Below, in pieces: positions 10,340 to 22,000 of a stretch of DNA of 64,000 bases (position 1 is the first letter of the stretch; every line of letters begins with the position of its first letter). The notes under the pieces are model-generated. The model was not told where the DNA came from. It did not search any database and saw only the letters and a program-made list of their open reading frames with translations. The position numbers and the translations under genes are program-made. Origin of the DNA: Pyropia yezoensis (taxonomy: Eukaryota; Rhodophyta; Bangiophyceae; Bangiales; Bangiaceae); NCBI GenBank assembly GCA_009829735.1, contig CM020618.1, positions 7,194,627 to 7,258,626 on the forward strand, given 5' to 3'.

Positions 10340-10910
10340 GATAACGGGTGCGGAGTCCCCCGCGCCCACAAGCCGTCGACGGCTACGACCCGGTACGGTG
10401 GGATAACCGGGACGAGCCAGGGAAGCGCGGACACCCGCGCTTATGACCACAAACGGCCACGAGAAGCGCCACAGGCACGCGGGTCAACCCGCGCCCCATG
10501 AGGCTACGAACGGGCTCCACCCAGGCACCTGGGCGGGCCGGACCCACACCCCCGTACGGGGCAACCAAGAGGGGTTCACCCCGAAAGCGCCCCCGCGAAA
10601 AGCGGGAGCGGCCGCCCCCATTCACTCGGTAACACGAGAGGGGCTCCCCTACCACCAGACACCTGGTGGCGGATTCGCTTGCACCACTTCTCGGAAAGTG
10701 GGGTCGAGAACAGAACCCGCATCGGGAATTTAACGGTCCGGAAAACGGATCGTGTGTGTACCACACAAAGGGGGGCACCCCCCTCAGACAACCTCGAAAA
10801 GGGGTGTCTGTCGCGACGGGGCGCAAAGCCCCACCCGACTGGTAAACGGTCACGCGACCCACTTACATTCGGTAACCCGAATGCAACTCGACCCGAGGAC
10901 GGGCCGAATC
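10340..10910 (-). other. Leader region upstream of the antisense ORF
   Basis: This 570-bp stretch lies between the antisense start codon and the 3' LTR and is also present in C (55421-55991). An antisense promoter would have to be here or in the 3' LTR. It is rich in G and C runs and has a small hairpin, CATTCGG-TAAC-CCGAATG, near 10867-10884. The antisense frame continues upstream of the ATG to about 10450 without another ATG. Confidence 0.4.
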
Positions 10911-10923
10911 TAAGGGGGGGATA
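10911..10923 (+). other. Polypurine tract of element A
   Basis: TAAGGGGGGGATA sits directly against the TGTAGCA start of the 3' LTR, the position expected for the plus-strand primer. The same tract precedes the 3' LTR of C. Confidence 0.85.
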
Positions 10924-11286
10924 TGTAGCAATATGGTTGGCCGTGTTGTAACCCTAATATTAGGGGGGCTACTTCTAACCCTTAACTTCCAATTTGATAG
11001 TTCGTACTGGTCACGGTATCTATAAGTTACGTATGACCAGAGGGACTTGCATCTTGGGGTGGAGGGTAGTTAGTAGTGTCTCCGAGGGTTTATAACGTGG
11101 GGGCCGGCGGCGAATCCACCGCCGGCCAAGGTAGAACAACAAACCCCTCCCATTTGGGCTCCCATCTTGGTCCCGTGGCTTGCGCTCCAAGGACAGCAAC
11201 CTTGGCCTCCCGGTGACGTTGGTGCCGATCCCCCTTGGTGAGTGTTCCCTGAGAGTGGACGTGCGACGGATCCCTATTGTGCTACA
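10924..11286 (+). repeat. 3' LTR of element A
   Basis: This LTR is 363 bp with the same TGTAGCA and TGCTACA ends as the 5' LTR. It differs from it at four positions, about 1 percent. It contains the same GC-rich hairpin and TATA-like sites. It would provide polyadenylation for the gag-pol transcript and may carry the promoter for the antisense ORF. Confidence 0.95.
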
Positions 11287-11291
11287 AACAG
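11287..11291. repeat. Target-site duplication of element A, right
   Basis: AACAG, identical to 779-783. Confidence 0.9.
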
Positions 11292-11394
11292 GCACCCCAG
11301 GAACCAGCTGCGACCTCTCCCAGTGCTCTTGAGTGGATCGGGCCGAGATAGAGGGAAAGCCGCCGAGATCGTGAGAGAAAACAACAGCAATCTG

Positions 11395-11600
11395 ACCATT
11401 GATCGTTGGGTACCAGATCCGCTGCGACTGCAGCCAATCATCGCCTGATCAAAAGGAAAGCCCCACAGCACGCTATTGGTCCGCTGCGAGCTCCCAGCAT
11501 GCGGTTGGCTCATGGCCTTGTTGTCACGCTGTTGCTCTTGTCTTCATGAGACAAAATTCGGGGAACTGCAATACGCTTGAAGAGCCCTGATTCATACCAC
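11395..11600 (+). repeat. Right arm of the inverted repeat flanking element A
   Basis: This is similar to the reverse complement of 541-783, best between 11480 and 11575 (GTTGCTCTTGTCTTCATGAG region against GTTGTTATTGTCGCCATGAG). The spacing from the element differs on the two sides (146 against 259 bases to the shared CATGAGAC), so this inverted pair predates the insertion of A. Confidence 0.45.
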
Positions 11601-14600
11601 GGTGCTGCTTACACTACCTCACCCCGCGGCTGCTTCCGTCCCTTCACCGCCATCCTCATCCCGCGGGCTCGGCCGCATATCTGTCTGACACCAGATTTTC
11701 ACAACTCGCATATGAGGAAAGGTTGCCAGGCTGCTTTTTTCTCGAAAGATATATTAGCGGACTCGGCAGCATGTCAGAAGTCCGGCCGTCTTGTCCGTTT
11801 CTGCGGGCGATGCCTGTTTGCTGAGAAAAAAATGTACCGTCGTTTGGGGGGGTACACCAGTTTTTCACAACTCTCGTTTACATATCAGGGCAGCCATCTG
11901 GGGCACTTCTTACAGACATACGGCAGAAAAAACTTGATTGTGTTTGTAGTCGTGGAGCATCTTTTCACGTCCGTCGACCAATGAGAGCGAAGAGAGTTGA
12001 AGCAGCACGACTCCTTCGCGATCGTGACGTCCGGCATCACAGCACCTGAGCTCTAAAAAGCATCCCCCCCGTGCTCCGGAGTGGTTACGCGCCGCCCCCC
12101 CCGCCCCCCAACAGCGGCGGAGCTCGCTGGGACTTGCGGCTGGTAGAGATGCTCGCCTGCTCCACGGGTAGCGCTTTGGGTCTGAAAGAACATGGGAACA
12201 GATGCTCTTTTCCCACTTCAATGAGCCTGATGATAGCCCCTCCCTCGCACCTCGCTGACGGCGACGCGTCCGTGAGGGAGGGTGGCCGTGCTGGGGAAAG
12301 CGTGGGGCAGACTGCTGTTGTGCAGCGGTATGGGGCGCGCCCACTGGCTCCCGCCAACATCCTATCGAGAGCAGCGGGGGGGGTTAAGGGGGGAAGGTGG
12401 GGAGGGTGAGGGCGAGCGGGAATAGGCGCCTGCGCCACCGTCAGCCCACTGCAGCAAATAGAGAGGTCCTGGTAGGCCGGGACAGGCCCATAGACGTGTT
12501 CTGCTCTTCTGGTGACTCTGCCAAGGAGCTCAAACCCGGGATAGGAGGAGAAAGAGGGCAGCTGGACACAGGTGCGGCGAGCGGGACGCGCGGATGCGTT
12601 GCAAAGCAGTCGGGTTCGGGCCAACAGTCAGCCAGATGAGCGTTCTGGGGCGGTAATTAGAATCAATTTTGACCTCTGCGAAAGAGCTCTCTCTTACGCC
12701 CGTGAGGCTTCAGTCGCGCACCTGTGCTCCATTTTTATTCTCTTCATATCGTTGAAGAGCATGTGAGCTGGCGCACCAAACGGTGCGACTCACGTACACC
12801 CCCCTGCACTGGATCATAATTTAGTACGAGTTGCGTTGCGGCTGCCGCAGACTTTCGCCGGCAGACCCCAGAAACGGACGGGAGACGATCCAGCGAAGCA
12901 CACATGCCGCCCGCAACCATCTGATCCAGCATTCTGGGGGGCCGGCGCGAGCGCCCAGCACCGCGGCGGGTGTCAAGTCCTCGCTCGACAGTGCTCCCCG
13001 GCCACAGGGCCGACAACACGTCTCCCACCGAGGACCTCAGCCCAGAACGGTGGGAAATCGGGAATCTTGCCACAAGAGGGTGCTGTCAAGGCGAGATAGC
13101 GTCTGTGGCTACTGTACATACCACCACCGACGGCGGCGAGACAGTCCATTTGTCATCGGGCCTGAAACGCAGCGTGCGCCAGGTACGTTGGGGTCACTAC
13201 CTGTCCATCCGCGAGGGTTGACAGACCCTGCTTTGGAGGGCCTGCACGGGGTGTGGCCGCGACATGCCGGGTGCACATCCAGACAATGGGCACTCACCGC
13301 AGCAACCCATTGGATGCGCTATTCCGCCCCGAAGCGGCGGCCTCCACCCCATTGGTTGCGCTGCGCTCAGGGGGGACGAGGCGTCGCATTTCGTGCTTTG
13401 GAATCCAACCGCCGGCGGTGGGGGCCCGGCGCGAGGACTGCATCCCAAGGTACCCACCGGACCCGTCGCACGCCCCAAAAACTAAGGGGTTTCTAAATAA
13501 ACAAGCTGGCCACTTTCCCACCTTCGCGAGAGGGGGGGTGGGGTCGGCACCGGGACCGCGCCTTGCCCAGCCGGTCGCGTGCCCCGCGCCGTCGTCCAGG
13601 CGTGGCGGGTGGAACACTCGCTACTTGGGCTTGTTTCTCAGTTTACAGGCGTCGGCGATGGTACTGTATATACTCCCAAGCGGCGGTCTCCCCAAAGCCG
13701 CGTTCCGCGCCCCTTCAGCCAATGGGAGCCTGAGTCCGCTGGCTCTATTGCAGCGCCTCGTGCGTCCCGACACAGGTCCGTGGGGGGGCGTTTCGAGGTC
13801 TGCAGTGTGCTGGCACCGCCGCGACGTGTACATACAGATCTCGTGGGAAGGGGGTCGGCGGACGAAAAGGGGCAGGCATCCTTGTTGGAAGCCCTCGGAG
13901 GTCCAAGATCAGCTGGCTGGCTCCAGCGACTGCCTCAGCTTGGCCCTGCCACCGCACCTTGTCAGCAATGATCTATAGGCTGTGCGAGGGAGTAAGAAAT
14001 AAAAACTAGCCACTGCCGACATGGCATGCCATGGGCTGACTCCGACCGACACCCGTGACACAAGGTGGGCAGATGCAGCCGTCAATGGGTGCGCACAGTA
14101 GGACATACATACCATTGTCGTGCTCTGTCATATTGGCGGCTGATGCTCTCTTGCTGGGTGCTGGTCTGCCCCACGGATGACAGAACATGTTGCAGCGATC
14201 GAACAATTGGTGTGGGGGGAGCGAGGAGGAGTTTCTGATCCTTTAGATTTACGCCCCACCGTCGGTAACTAGACCCACGCAATATGCATTATGTAATGGA
14301 TTGGCAGAATAGAATGTGGCATGTACCAAGTCTTTCCTCACACAGTGTGCATCATGCACACGTGCTCCACTGTGGGCGTCCTGCAGGAGCACAACAGCGG
14401 AGGGGCGTGGTGTCGCGGGCGATAGCAGTCTATGCTAACGCTGTGGACTGATGCCCCGCAACTGCTGCCGCTGCCGCGGCGTCGGTGTACTGGCAAGCGG
14501 AGAAGGAGGTGGTGATCGACCTCGCCACGGTCGTGGAAAAGGGCACTGCTACAGACTAGAGCAAGGATGCCTGCAATGCTGAAACCGCGACGAACCTGGT

Positions 14601-16698
14601 GACATCAATACTGTAGCAAAGCTGTTTTCGTCTCCTCTGCTGCCGCTACCGCTGGCGTTGAGAGTGGTGTGTGAATTAGGAGTGTAATGGCCCACCGCCG
14701 CCGGCTGGCGACGGTACATTGGGAAGGGATCTGCCCGGATGGGCGGATAGGCGCGGATCGGTAGGAAGATATAGCACCGTTCCTCACAGGGTGGGCGTAA
14801 TGAAGACGAGCGAGAACAGTCTGCGAAACAGTCTCGTTTAGGCCGGGCTACCAATACGTAGCGCCTCACGGGGACTGCCATGCGCAACCGAACGTATCCA
14901 GGTGTGTCTGTGGGAGGGAGAGGGGAGCGGTCTCCTCTTACTCCTTTTCCTCTGACTATGGTGATGCCCAGCGGCCGGCAATTCAGAGCTGTGAGTGCTC
15001 GCAGCTCGGTCTGGTGCAGTACGTGCAACGTTGTGGCGGCCCGAAAGCCAGTATAGGGGTGCTACCTTTTGCTTTGATTATTATTTTTTGAGCCGGTCAC
15101 CGCCCTGCCAATGCAAACAGACGAAAAGGGACGAGCGCAGCCTGCCTGTGAAACGTACAGTAGCTGTGGCTGCCATGCCCCGGCGCCGCGCGCCTGACAC
15201 CACCTTATGCACGCGTCGTCGGCGGCGATTTGTGCGCCGACTGGGACGCCAGCGGCCTCTGCGTTTTTTTATGCGCTAAGCTCCAGGGTCACCCTTCAAG
15301 TTTCGTTTCGGCGTTGCGAATGCGCGCCAAGTACGTACAACCACCGTTACCGTCTTGGAGAGGTGGCGCGCTTGTGAAATGTCGCCCGAAGCGCAAGCTG
15401 ACGGGCCACCACGGCAGCGGCAACCGCCCCACCCCCCCTCTTTCCGACCTTCCAACCTCCTCTGCTCCAGATGGGCCCTGGCATATCGGATATGGGGGAG
15501 GGGGTGGGGGGTGTTGGGGCGACGACCGCTGCGACCGCCCACCTGCCCGGCTGTCGCCGCGTGTTGACAGACGCGCCGCCCGGGCATTGGGCAGCGAGGC
15601 GATTGAGGGACGCGAGCGCCGTAGGGCAGCTAGCTGTCTTAGCATTGCATTCGCTGGGGGATGGCAAGGGGGGAATGGGGGAGAGGGTAGCTCGGGGTGG
15701 CGCATTGGCGCGCGAGGAGGGCGGGGGTGTAACGCCCACGCGGTAGGCATCCGCCCCTTCGCTACGTGATGGAGGGGGGAGCGGGGGGAGAGGCGTGCCG
15801 CACACAGTTGCGTTTGATATCTCCCCTGGCCCTGGGGTGAGAGAAGGCAGACGCGACGCGCTGGCGGGCGGGACGACCCCCAGACTGAAGGTGTGGTACG
15901 GCACATTCATAGTCCGTTGAAGTGTGGGTGAGTTTCGTGCAGGCGGTGTGCCTGTGGCAGTATTGACCCCCAGGTAGAGGGGCAACACGTGCCATGCAAG
16001 GGGCGGCAGGCCACTAGCCTGATCCGTTCCTCCCCCTGCATTTGGGTCCATATTCCCTAAGTTTGGGATAGTTAGCTTAGTAGTAAATCCACCTTGGATT
16101 TGAGGGTTTTCTGCATTTATCGTCTTGAATTTTTGTGTGGCCCGGTGGGCTGGTGCTGGGGTGGGAGATTCTGAGTGGCGAGATTCTGAGGGGACCCTGG
16201 GGGGATAAGGGGAGGGACAGCGGGGCTTGGCCCTGCTTCCCCGTCCCGACCAAGAAACTGTTGGACCACACACCATCTTCTTGTTTGTCAGTGGGGGGAT
16301 TGCCCCACAACAGGGATAGAGTGTGTGCGACTTGCACTTCTTCCGGTTCCCCCGACACGGGAGGCAGCCCTTGTACACCGCCCCAACTTGGGTGTCGCGT
16401 GTGCAAGAGGTTCTTGCTGTGGTATAAAACTCGATCCTCTCAGACACGTGTCAATATCCCTCGGGGGAAAGGGACAGGTAACACAGAAAGGGGAACTACG
16501 AGAATGGTATGCCTGTTGCCTCACGTGCCTGCTCGCAGAGCAAACAGTTACGCACGGTAGTGCACACGGGGAAGAGAAAAGCAAATGCGCAGTTGTCTTT
16601 TTCCTGATGGCGCGGGCCAAGGGCGCCTCGCTGTCCCTCTTAACGTGCATCTGGGGGAACCTCGGCACGTTGGCCAGGTAGCCCCCCCCATACCCCCG
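11601..16698. other. Long stretch without a convincing gene
   Basis: About 5 kb of flanking DNA. Many frames of 60-366 codons exist on both strands, but they overlap each other, are Pro/Arg/Ala-rich and show no domain. The longest is a minus-strand frame at 15347-16447, which is Pro/Ser-rich. G and C runs are frequent (for example near 12090-12110, 12380 and 15490). A TATAAAA lies at 16423-16429 and may belong to element D or to a host promoter. I see no tRNA, rRNA or transposon end here. Confidence 0.45.
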
Positions 16699-16999
16699 AG
16701 TGGCCCCGACCCGAGTCTAACCTCGTCAGGTCGGGGGCCACTATCACTACTAATTCTATTCCCACTCACTAATCTCACACTCAATTTCTCTCAAATCAAG
16801 TCCCTCACAAATTTGCAACAACCCATCAGAAATCCCTCTCTCGCGTGTGGGTAGCGTAGTCCACCGCATCCCAGTGCCGGGCACGGGCCACGGCCGCCAA
16901 CCATCACCACACGGCGGGCGTGTTCTGGCACCTGGTGCCCCTCTGGTTGTAGTCCCGGGTCGGCGCCAAGTCGGGGCCAGGGATGCTACACTTGCCACA
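16699..16999 (+). repeat. Right part of the 5' LTR of element D, left edge unknown
   Basis: The LTR end is placed at ...GCCACA (16999), because a primer-binding site of the same sequence as in A follows two bases later. A strong hairpin, AGTGGCCCCGACC (16699-16711) with GGTCGGGGGCCACT (16729-16742), has one bulged G and recalls the GC-rich LTR hairpin in family A. There is no second copy to define the start. Confidence 0.45.
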
Positions 17000-17001
17000 T
17001 T

Positions 17002-17018
17002 TGGTGGAGCAGCAGGGC
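17002..17018 (+). other. Primer-binding site of element D
   Basis: TGGTGGAGCAGCAGGGC, identical over the first 16 bases to the site of B and E although the elements are otherwise very different. Both families therefore appear to use the same tRNA primer. Confidence 0.75.
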
Positions 17019-17118
17019 ATAAAGGTAAACTTTACCTCCGGGTGCACCCGGGTGTAGGGGGCCCTCTGTCTCAGAGGAACGGTGGACTTGGACCGTGTCA
17101 TACGGATCGTTAGCCAAC

Positions 17119-19065
17119 ATGGCTAGCTCGGACCCCCCGTCGTCCGGGAAGTACACGGGTGACGCACGTACTTCAGTGCCTTTGAATACTGGTGAGACAC
17201 AGGTGGGTTTACCTGGGGTCGCAGAGGGACTAGAGGTCCCTCAAGCCAGCAGGACTGGAAGTGCGGGCGGGCAACAGGCCACCCCGACTCAGTCGGGAGT
17301 TCATTCGGGTGACACTTCTGATGTGGGTGGGCCGAAGTCTGGCCACCGTGTGGTACACTCAACGGGAACGTCCCAAGGGGTGAGGACTCTCCCCGCGGGT
17401 TCCACTCGGGTTGGAGCCAACTTTGGCTTGGAGCCGTCGCCAACTAGGCTTTCGGAGGACGGCGGACCTCCGTTGGTCGGCGATGGGCTCGCGCCCATGC
17501 CCCCGGTTGAGACCCCTGAGGATCGTGGTTACCCCTCAGGTGGACTCCCGGAGGCGGACCGAGACTCAACTGGAGTCGACAATCCACTCCTCGCGGAAAC
17601 TGTCCGTCGGGAGGCGACCAATGTGTAACGGCAGACTTTGCCGGACCTGGTGGTCACGATGACGAATACTATTCTGAATCAGATTGTGGTGAGTTTGCCA
17701 GATGGCCTTAATGTCCAGACCGGATTGGGGCTTTCGAGCCCGCAGGCGCAGGGGGAATCCCTCCTCACGCCTATGTCGGGTCGCCCCGAACAGGGGGCGA
17801 CCCCTGTGACTCCCAAAGAGGGAGCCACACCATTCTCGGTGGGGCGTACGCCCTTCACGGGGGAGTTCCCCTCGGAAACGCCGGCGGCTACACCAAGCTC
17901 GCCGTACCAGACTACAGGCACTGAGGGTGGACTTACCCCAGTGCCACAGCGGCTGTTCCCTCAACGTGAGGTGCCGCCCAAGATCCAGGTAGCCAACCCG
18001 GTCTACCAGAGGATCTTTGACTGTGAGACCTACGCCCTCCACAACAAGTCGGTGGCGTATGGTCCTGTCCAGGCCCGAGCCATGGGCCGTGCCAAGAAGA
18101 ATGCACTTCACTCTTTTGGGCACAGAGCGGAGTGGGATGGAACTCCCCCCCTCCGTGTCTTTGAGTTTCTACGTCGTTTCACAAAAGCCTGTGACGACAA
18201 TGCCATAAGTGAAGGCATGGCTTTCTATATGCTACAGGAGTGTACGAAGGGCGACCTGCGGACAGAACTTATGTCCGTCATGCCCAGCTCCTCAAGTGGA
18301 GGCGCTGGTGAGGTGACGTCCTATTTGGAGCTCGTCAACTGGTTGTTGAGAGCCATGGTTGATGGAGCAGCGTCGGCTTCTCAAGTGGACGAGTTTACGC
18401 AAGCCCATCAGGAAGAGGCCGAGGACGAGTTGTCCTTTGTGGAGCGAGTTCGTAAGCTCAACAATCATTGTGGGTTTCTTCATCCACAAGCTGTGGTGAA
18501 GAGTCGGTTGGTGGAGGGACTCCATTGGTCAGTCCGGATGGAGACCCGGGAGCATAACACTGCCCGGGCGACCCTGGCCGAGTTGGCCAGGTTTGCCTAC
18601 CGCAGAGGTGAGGCCTACCGCAAGTTGCGCGAGGAACAACGCCTGGAGCGTCAGGCCGAATTGGCCAAGGAACGCGAGGAGGCGCGCCGGGCCAGAGAGC
18701 TGAGGGAGGCGCGCCGACCCCGCAAGGAAAGGGTGGTGGCTGCCGTGGGAACTTCCCAGGGTACCTCGTCGTCTTCCCCAGTCGGGGAGACCCCTCCGGG
18801 AACTGACAATCGGTGTTGGAACTGCAACTCCGATGGACACTGGGCATATGATTGCCCCAAGTTGAGTAAACGCATCCAACAGCTTGTTAGGAATGCGAGT
18901 AAGAAGTCGGCTACGAACGAAGTACGTTCACGCCGCGAGGGTGGACCTCGACCGGTAGTGGCGGTCGCCACACCCTCGGCGGAGGAGGCGGACAGGTCGT
19001 CCTCTGACTCGTCGTCTTCCCCCTCGCCCTCAGATTCAGATGCCAAGTCGTCGGGAAACGAATGA
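17119..19065 (+). pseudogene. gag: Gag of element D, one nonsense codon
   Basis: One frame runs from the ATG at 17119 to the TGA at 19063-19065, broken only by TAA 17626-17628 after about 170 codons. The N-terminal part is Gly/Ser/Pro-rich. After the stop a capsid-like helical region follows (FLRRFTKACDDNAISEGMAF, FVERVRKLNNHCGF), then an Arg/Glu-rich helix and a zinc knuckle CWNCNSDGHWAYDC, CX2CX4HX4C. An ATG at 17659 could allow expression of the C-terminal 469 residues. The last codons are TCG GGA AAC GAA TGA, containing the GGGAAAC heptamer. Confidence 0.85.
19053..19059 (+). promoter_or_regulatory. Candidate -1 frameshift site GGGAAAC, element D
   Basis: This has the same heptamer and phase as in family A, four bases before the gag stop. 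The stop also overlaps an ATG (ATGA, 19062-19065) that opens the -1 frame, a layout typical of stop-restart coupling. Conservation of the heptamer across two diverged families, together with ATGACC as the first pol codons in both, suggests this junction is functional. Confidence 0.6.
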
Positions 19066-22000
19066 CCGTTGGAGCTGGCCGTCCGAGGCTCACAACGGCA
19101 GCCTCGGCCAAGTGGGTCAAGAGGACGAACCAACCCTGCCGGATACTGCGGTGACCTAAGGGAGTCCGCCCACCTCGGGTAGGACTCCCCGAGAACGTAA
19201 ACCCACGTCGGGTCATCGCGGTGCTGACGGGTGAGAACTTCCAGGTGGCTGGACGGGTGCAACTTGCCCCCGGCCGCGCCTGCTGTGCCCGTATCGTACT
19301 TGATACCGGGTCAGGAGCCTCCTTGATACGCAAGTCGCTATTACCAAAGGAGGTGAAGCTCCAACGCTGGAGGTCTAAAGCTGACCATCTGATCGATATC
19401 AATGGTGGGGTACTTCCCATCGTTGGTGCCGTGACCCGACCAACTAGGTTGGGAACCCATGAGGTCGACGTGACCTATGGAGTAGTCGAGAATATATCGG
19501 TACCCCTGCTTCTGGGTACCCCTTATGTTGTAACACAAGTGCCTTTGATTTGTGGCCCTGAGTATTGGGTCAAGTTGATGAATGGGGAGACCATCCCCAT
19601 CCTTGGTAAGGGAAAGTCTGTGGCTCCTGTGACAGTCTCACAGTCGAAGCCTGTTGGCTCCGTGAGAGAAGGGTTCACTGCTACCCTGCGTTTAGCCCGT
19701 AAAGTCACGTTGCCCCCGAACTCGGTGGCGCACGTTGACGTTGTAACTGATTATACTGGGAACGGGTTGGTGCACCCTCACCCCCGTCTTGCTCGCAAGC
19801 ACCAAGTGCATGTTGCCCTTGGCACGATGGACTTCAAAGCCGGGGTTCCGTGGAGGATCCAGGTTATGAACCTGAGCTCGTCGCCCTAGTACTTCAAGTC
19901 GGGAGCCAAGTTCGGCTATGTCGACCAACATGAGGGACCAGTAGTAGCGGTCACCCTCAATGCGGGGGCGAGTAGCGACCCGAATTCAGCAAAGGAGAAG
20001 CACCAAGCCAAGTCGGTCGCCTCTCCTCGGCCGCATGTGAACATGGAGGGTGTTCCACCCAGGTTGAGGGTTCAAGTTGAACGCCTCTTGGACCAATATC
20101 ACAAGTTGTGGGATGGTCAATTGGGACTCATGAGAGCCACCCAACACCGGATCGAGTTGAAACCCGGTGCACCCCCTATACGCCAACAACCGTATAGGGG
20201 AGGGCCCCGTTCAAGGGCCCTCGTTAAGGAGCAAGTCGCTTGCATGGAGGCCCTCCATGTGATCGAGGCCAGCAACGCCGAGTGGGCGAGTCCGGTGGTT
20301 ATCGTCCCCAAAGTTGATGGGACCCCTCGGTTCTGTACCGACTACCGTAAGCTCAACGAGAGCGCGGTGAAGGACAGTTATCCCTTACGTAGGATGGACG
20401 ACTGTCTGGACTCTCTGGGGGAGGCAAACGTGTTCTCTACCCTGGACTGTAACGCGGGGTACTGGCAAATCCCCATTGCCCCGGAGGACAGGCATAAAAC
20501 TACCTTTGCCTGTCACTGTGGTACCTACCAGTGCAAGCGGCTACCGTTTGGACTGTGCAACGCGCCGGCAACTTTCCAGCGCGCTATGGACATGATTCTG
20601 GCCGGAGTACGGTGGCAGATCTGTCTCGTGCACCTAGAAGATATCATTGTGTTCTCCCGAAGTCCGGAGGAACACATTGGCCATCTTGGCCAGGTGTTCA
20701 AGCTACTTCCTGACGCCGGAGTGTCACTGAAGGCGAGTAAGGGCCACCTTATCACGCAAGAGGTGGAATACTTGGGACATGTTGTCCGTCCGGGGCGCCT
20801 CAGTGTCAACGAGAAGAACTTGAGGGCCATCCGTGAGGCTCAGTACCCCCGGACACAGACCCGGATGAGGAGCTTCCTCGGGATGCGTAACGTGTACCGA
20901 CGTTTCACCAAGGGCTTCGCCAAGGTGGCAAAGCAATTGAATGAGCTAGTTAGCTCAACGCTACCGAAGAACCTACCTCCCCCAAGTCGGGTGGAGCAGG
21001 AATCCTTCGAGACTCTTCGGGACCTTCTGCTGAAGCCCCCTATCCTGGCTATTCCCAGGTTGGGAGGCCACTACATCCTGGATGTGGACGCTAGCTACGA
21101 TCAACTTGGTTGTGTGTTGCTTCAGCAGCAGCCGGACAAGGAGTACTTGCCGGTGGGATATTTCAGCAAGGGGCTGAACTCGGCCGAGAAGAACTACGGA
21201 GTCACCGAGTTGGAAGGACTCGCAGTGGTGTGGGCGGTGACGTCACTTCGTCACTACCTAGAGGGTGAGAAGTTCCTCGTCCGCTGTGACCATCGCGCGT
21301 TGCAGTTCATCTTCAAGACGGATTCTACGAACACTCGTCTCAACCGGTGGAGGGTGCGACTGGCACCCTTCAACTTTGATATTGAGTGCCGACCTGGCAG
21401 GCAACATGCCCTTGCCGACGGCCTTTCTCAGGTACCTACCGAGGGGCTGGACAATAACTCAGTCGATGAGGACATCTCCATCGTGGGGGTAGTCACGCGC
21501 TCGGGTCAGGCGTTGAACCCCGAGGCGCCAGGGAACAAGAAGTACTTGCCCCTGTCCCTGGACGAGGTGGTGAAGGACCAGGCCGAGGGCCCCTTCTGCA
21601 AGTCGCAGAGGGATACACTGGATACGGTGGCGGAGACGCGGTTCTTTCTGGGAGACGATGGCCTCCTCATGAGGAGGGGGGTATTCCAGGGGACCGAACA
21701 ACTTGTCGTCCCCGCATCCCTCAAGGACAGTATCCTTGAGAGGGAGCATAACGCTCCCACAGGTGGACACCCGGGGTCTAGTAAACTGTACCAGACCCTG
21801 AGGACCGGGTACTCCTGGCCGTCCATGGTGGTGGACATCTACAGTTGGGTGGCTGCCTGCACACGTTGTGCAAGGAACTGTCTGATGGAACGGCGGCCTA
21901 CTACGGCTATGATACTGTTCCCGGCCAAGGAGCCCTTTTCCGCGTTGGCTATGGACATCCTTGGGCCACTGCCAGTGACCGAGGAGGGCAACCAGTACCT

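Larger units (their letters stand above)
784..11286 (+). mobile_element. Element A: full-length Ty3/Gypsy LTR retrotransposon
   Basis: The element is 10,503 bp and has two 363-bp LTRs, a primer-binding site, gag, pol, an antisense ORF and a polypurine tract. It is flanked by the perfect duplication AACAG. The two LTRs differ at only 4 positions, so the insertion is fairly recent. It is nevertheless not autonomous: pol has a TGA just before the YLDD motif, and the antisense ORF has a 4-bp insertion and a 322-bp deletion relative to the intact copy in C. B, C and E are further copies of the same family. All copies in the window point the same way. Confidence 0.95.

Noticed and set aside
15347..16447. 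366-codon minus-strand frame upstream of element D
   Set aside because: It is Pro/Ser-rich, overlaps other long frames and has no recognisable domain; GC-rich sequence gives such frames by chance.
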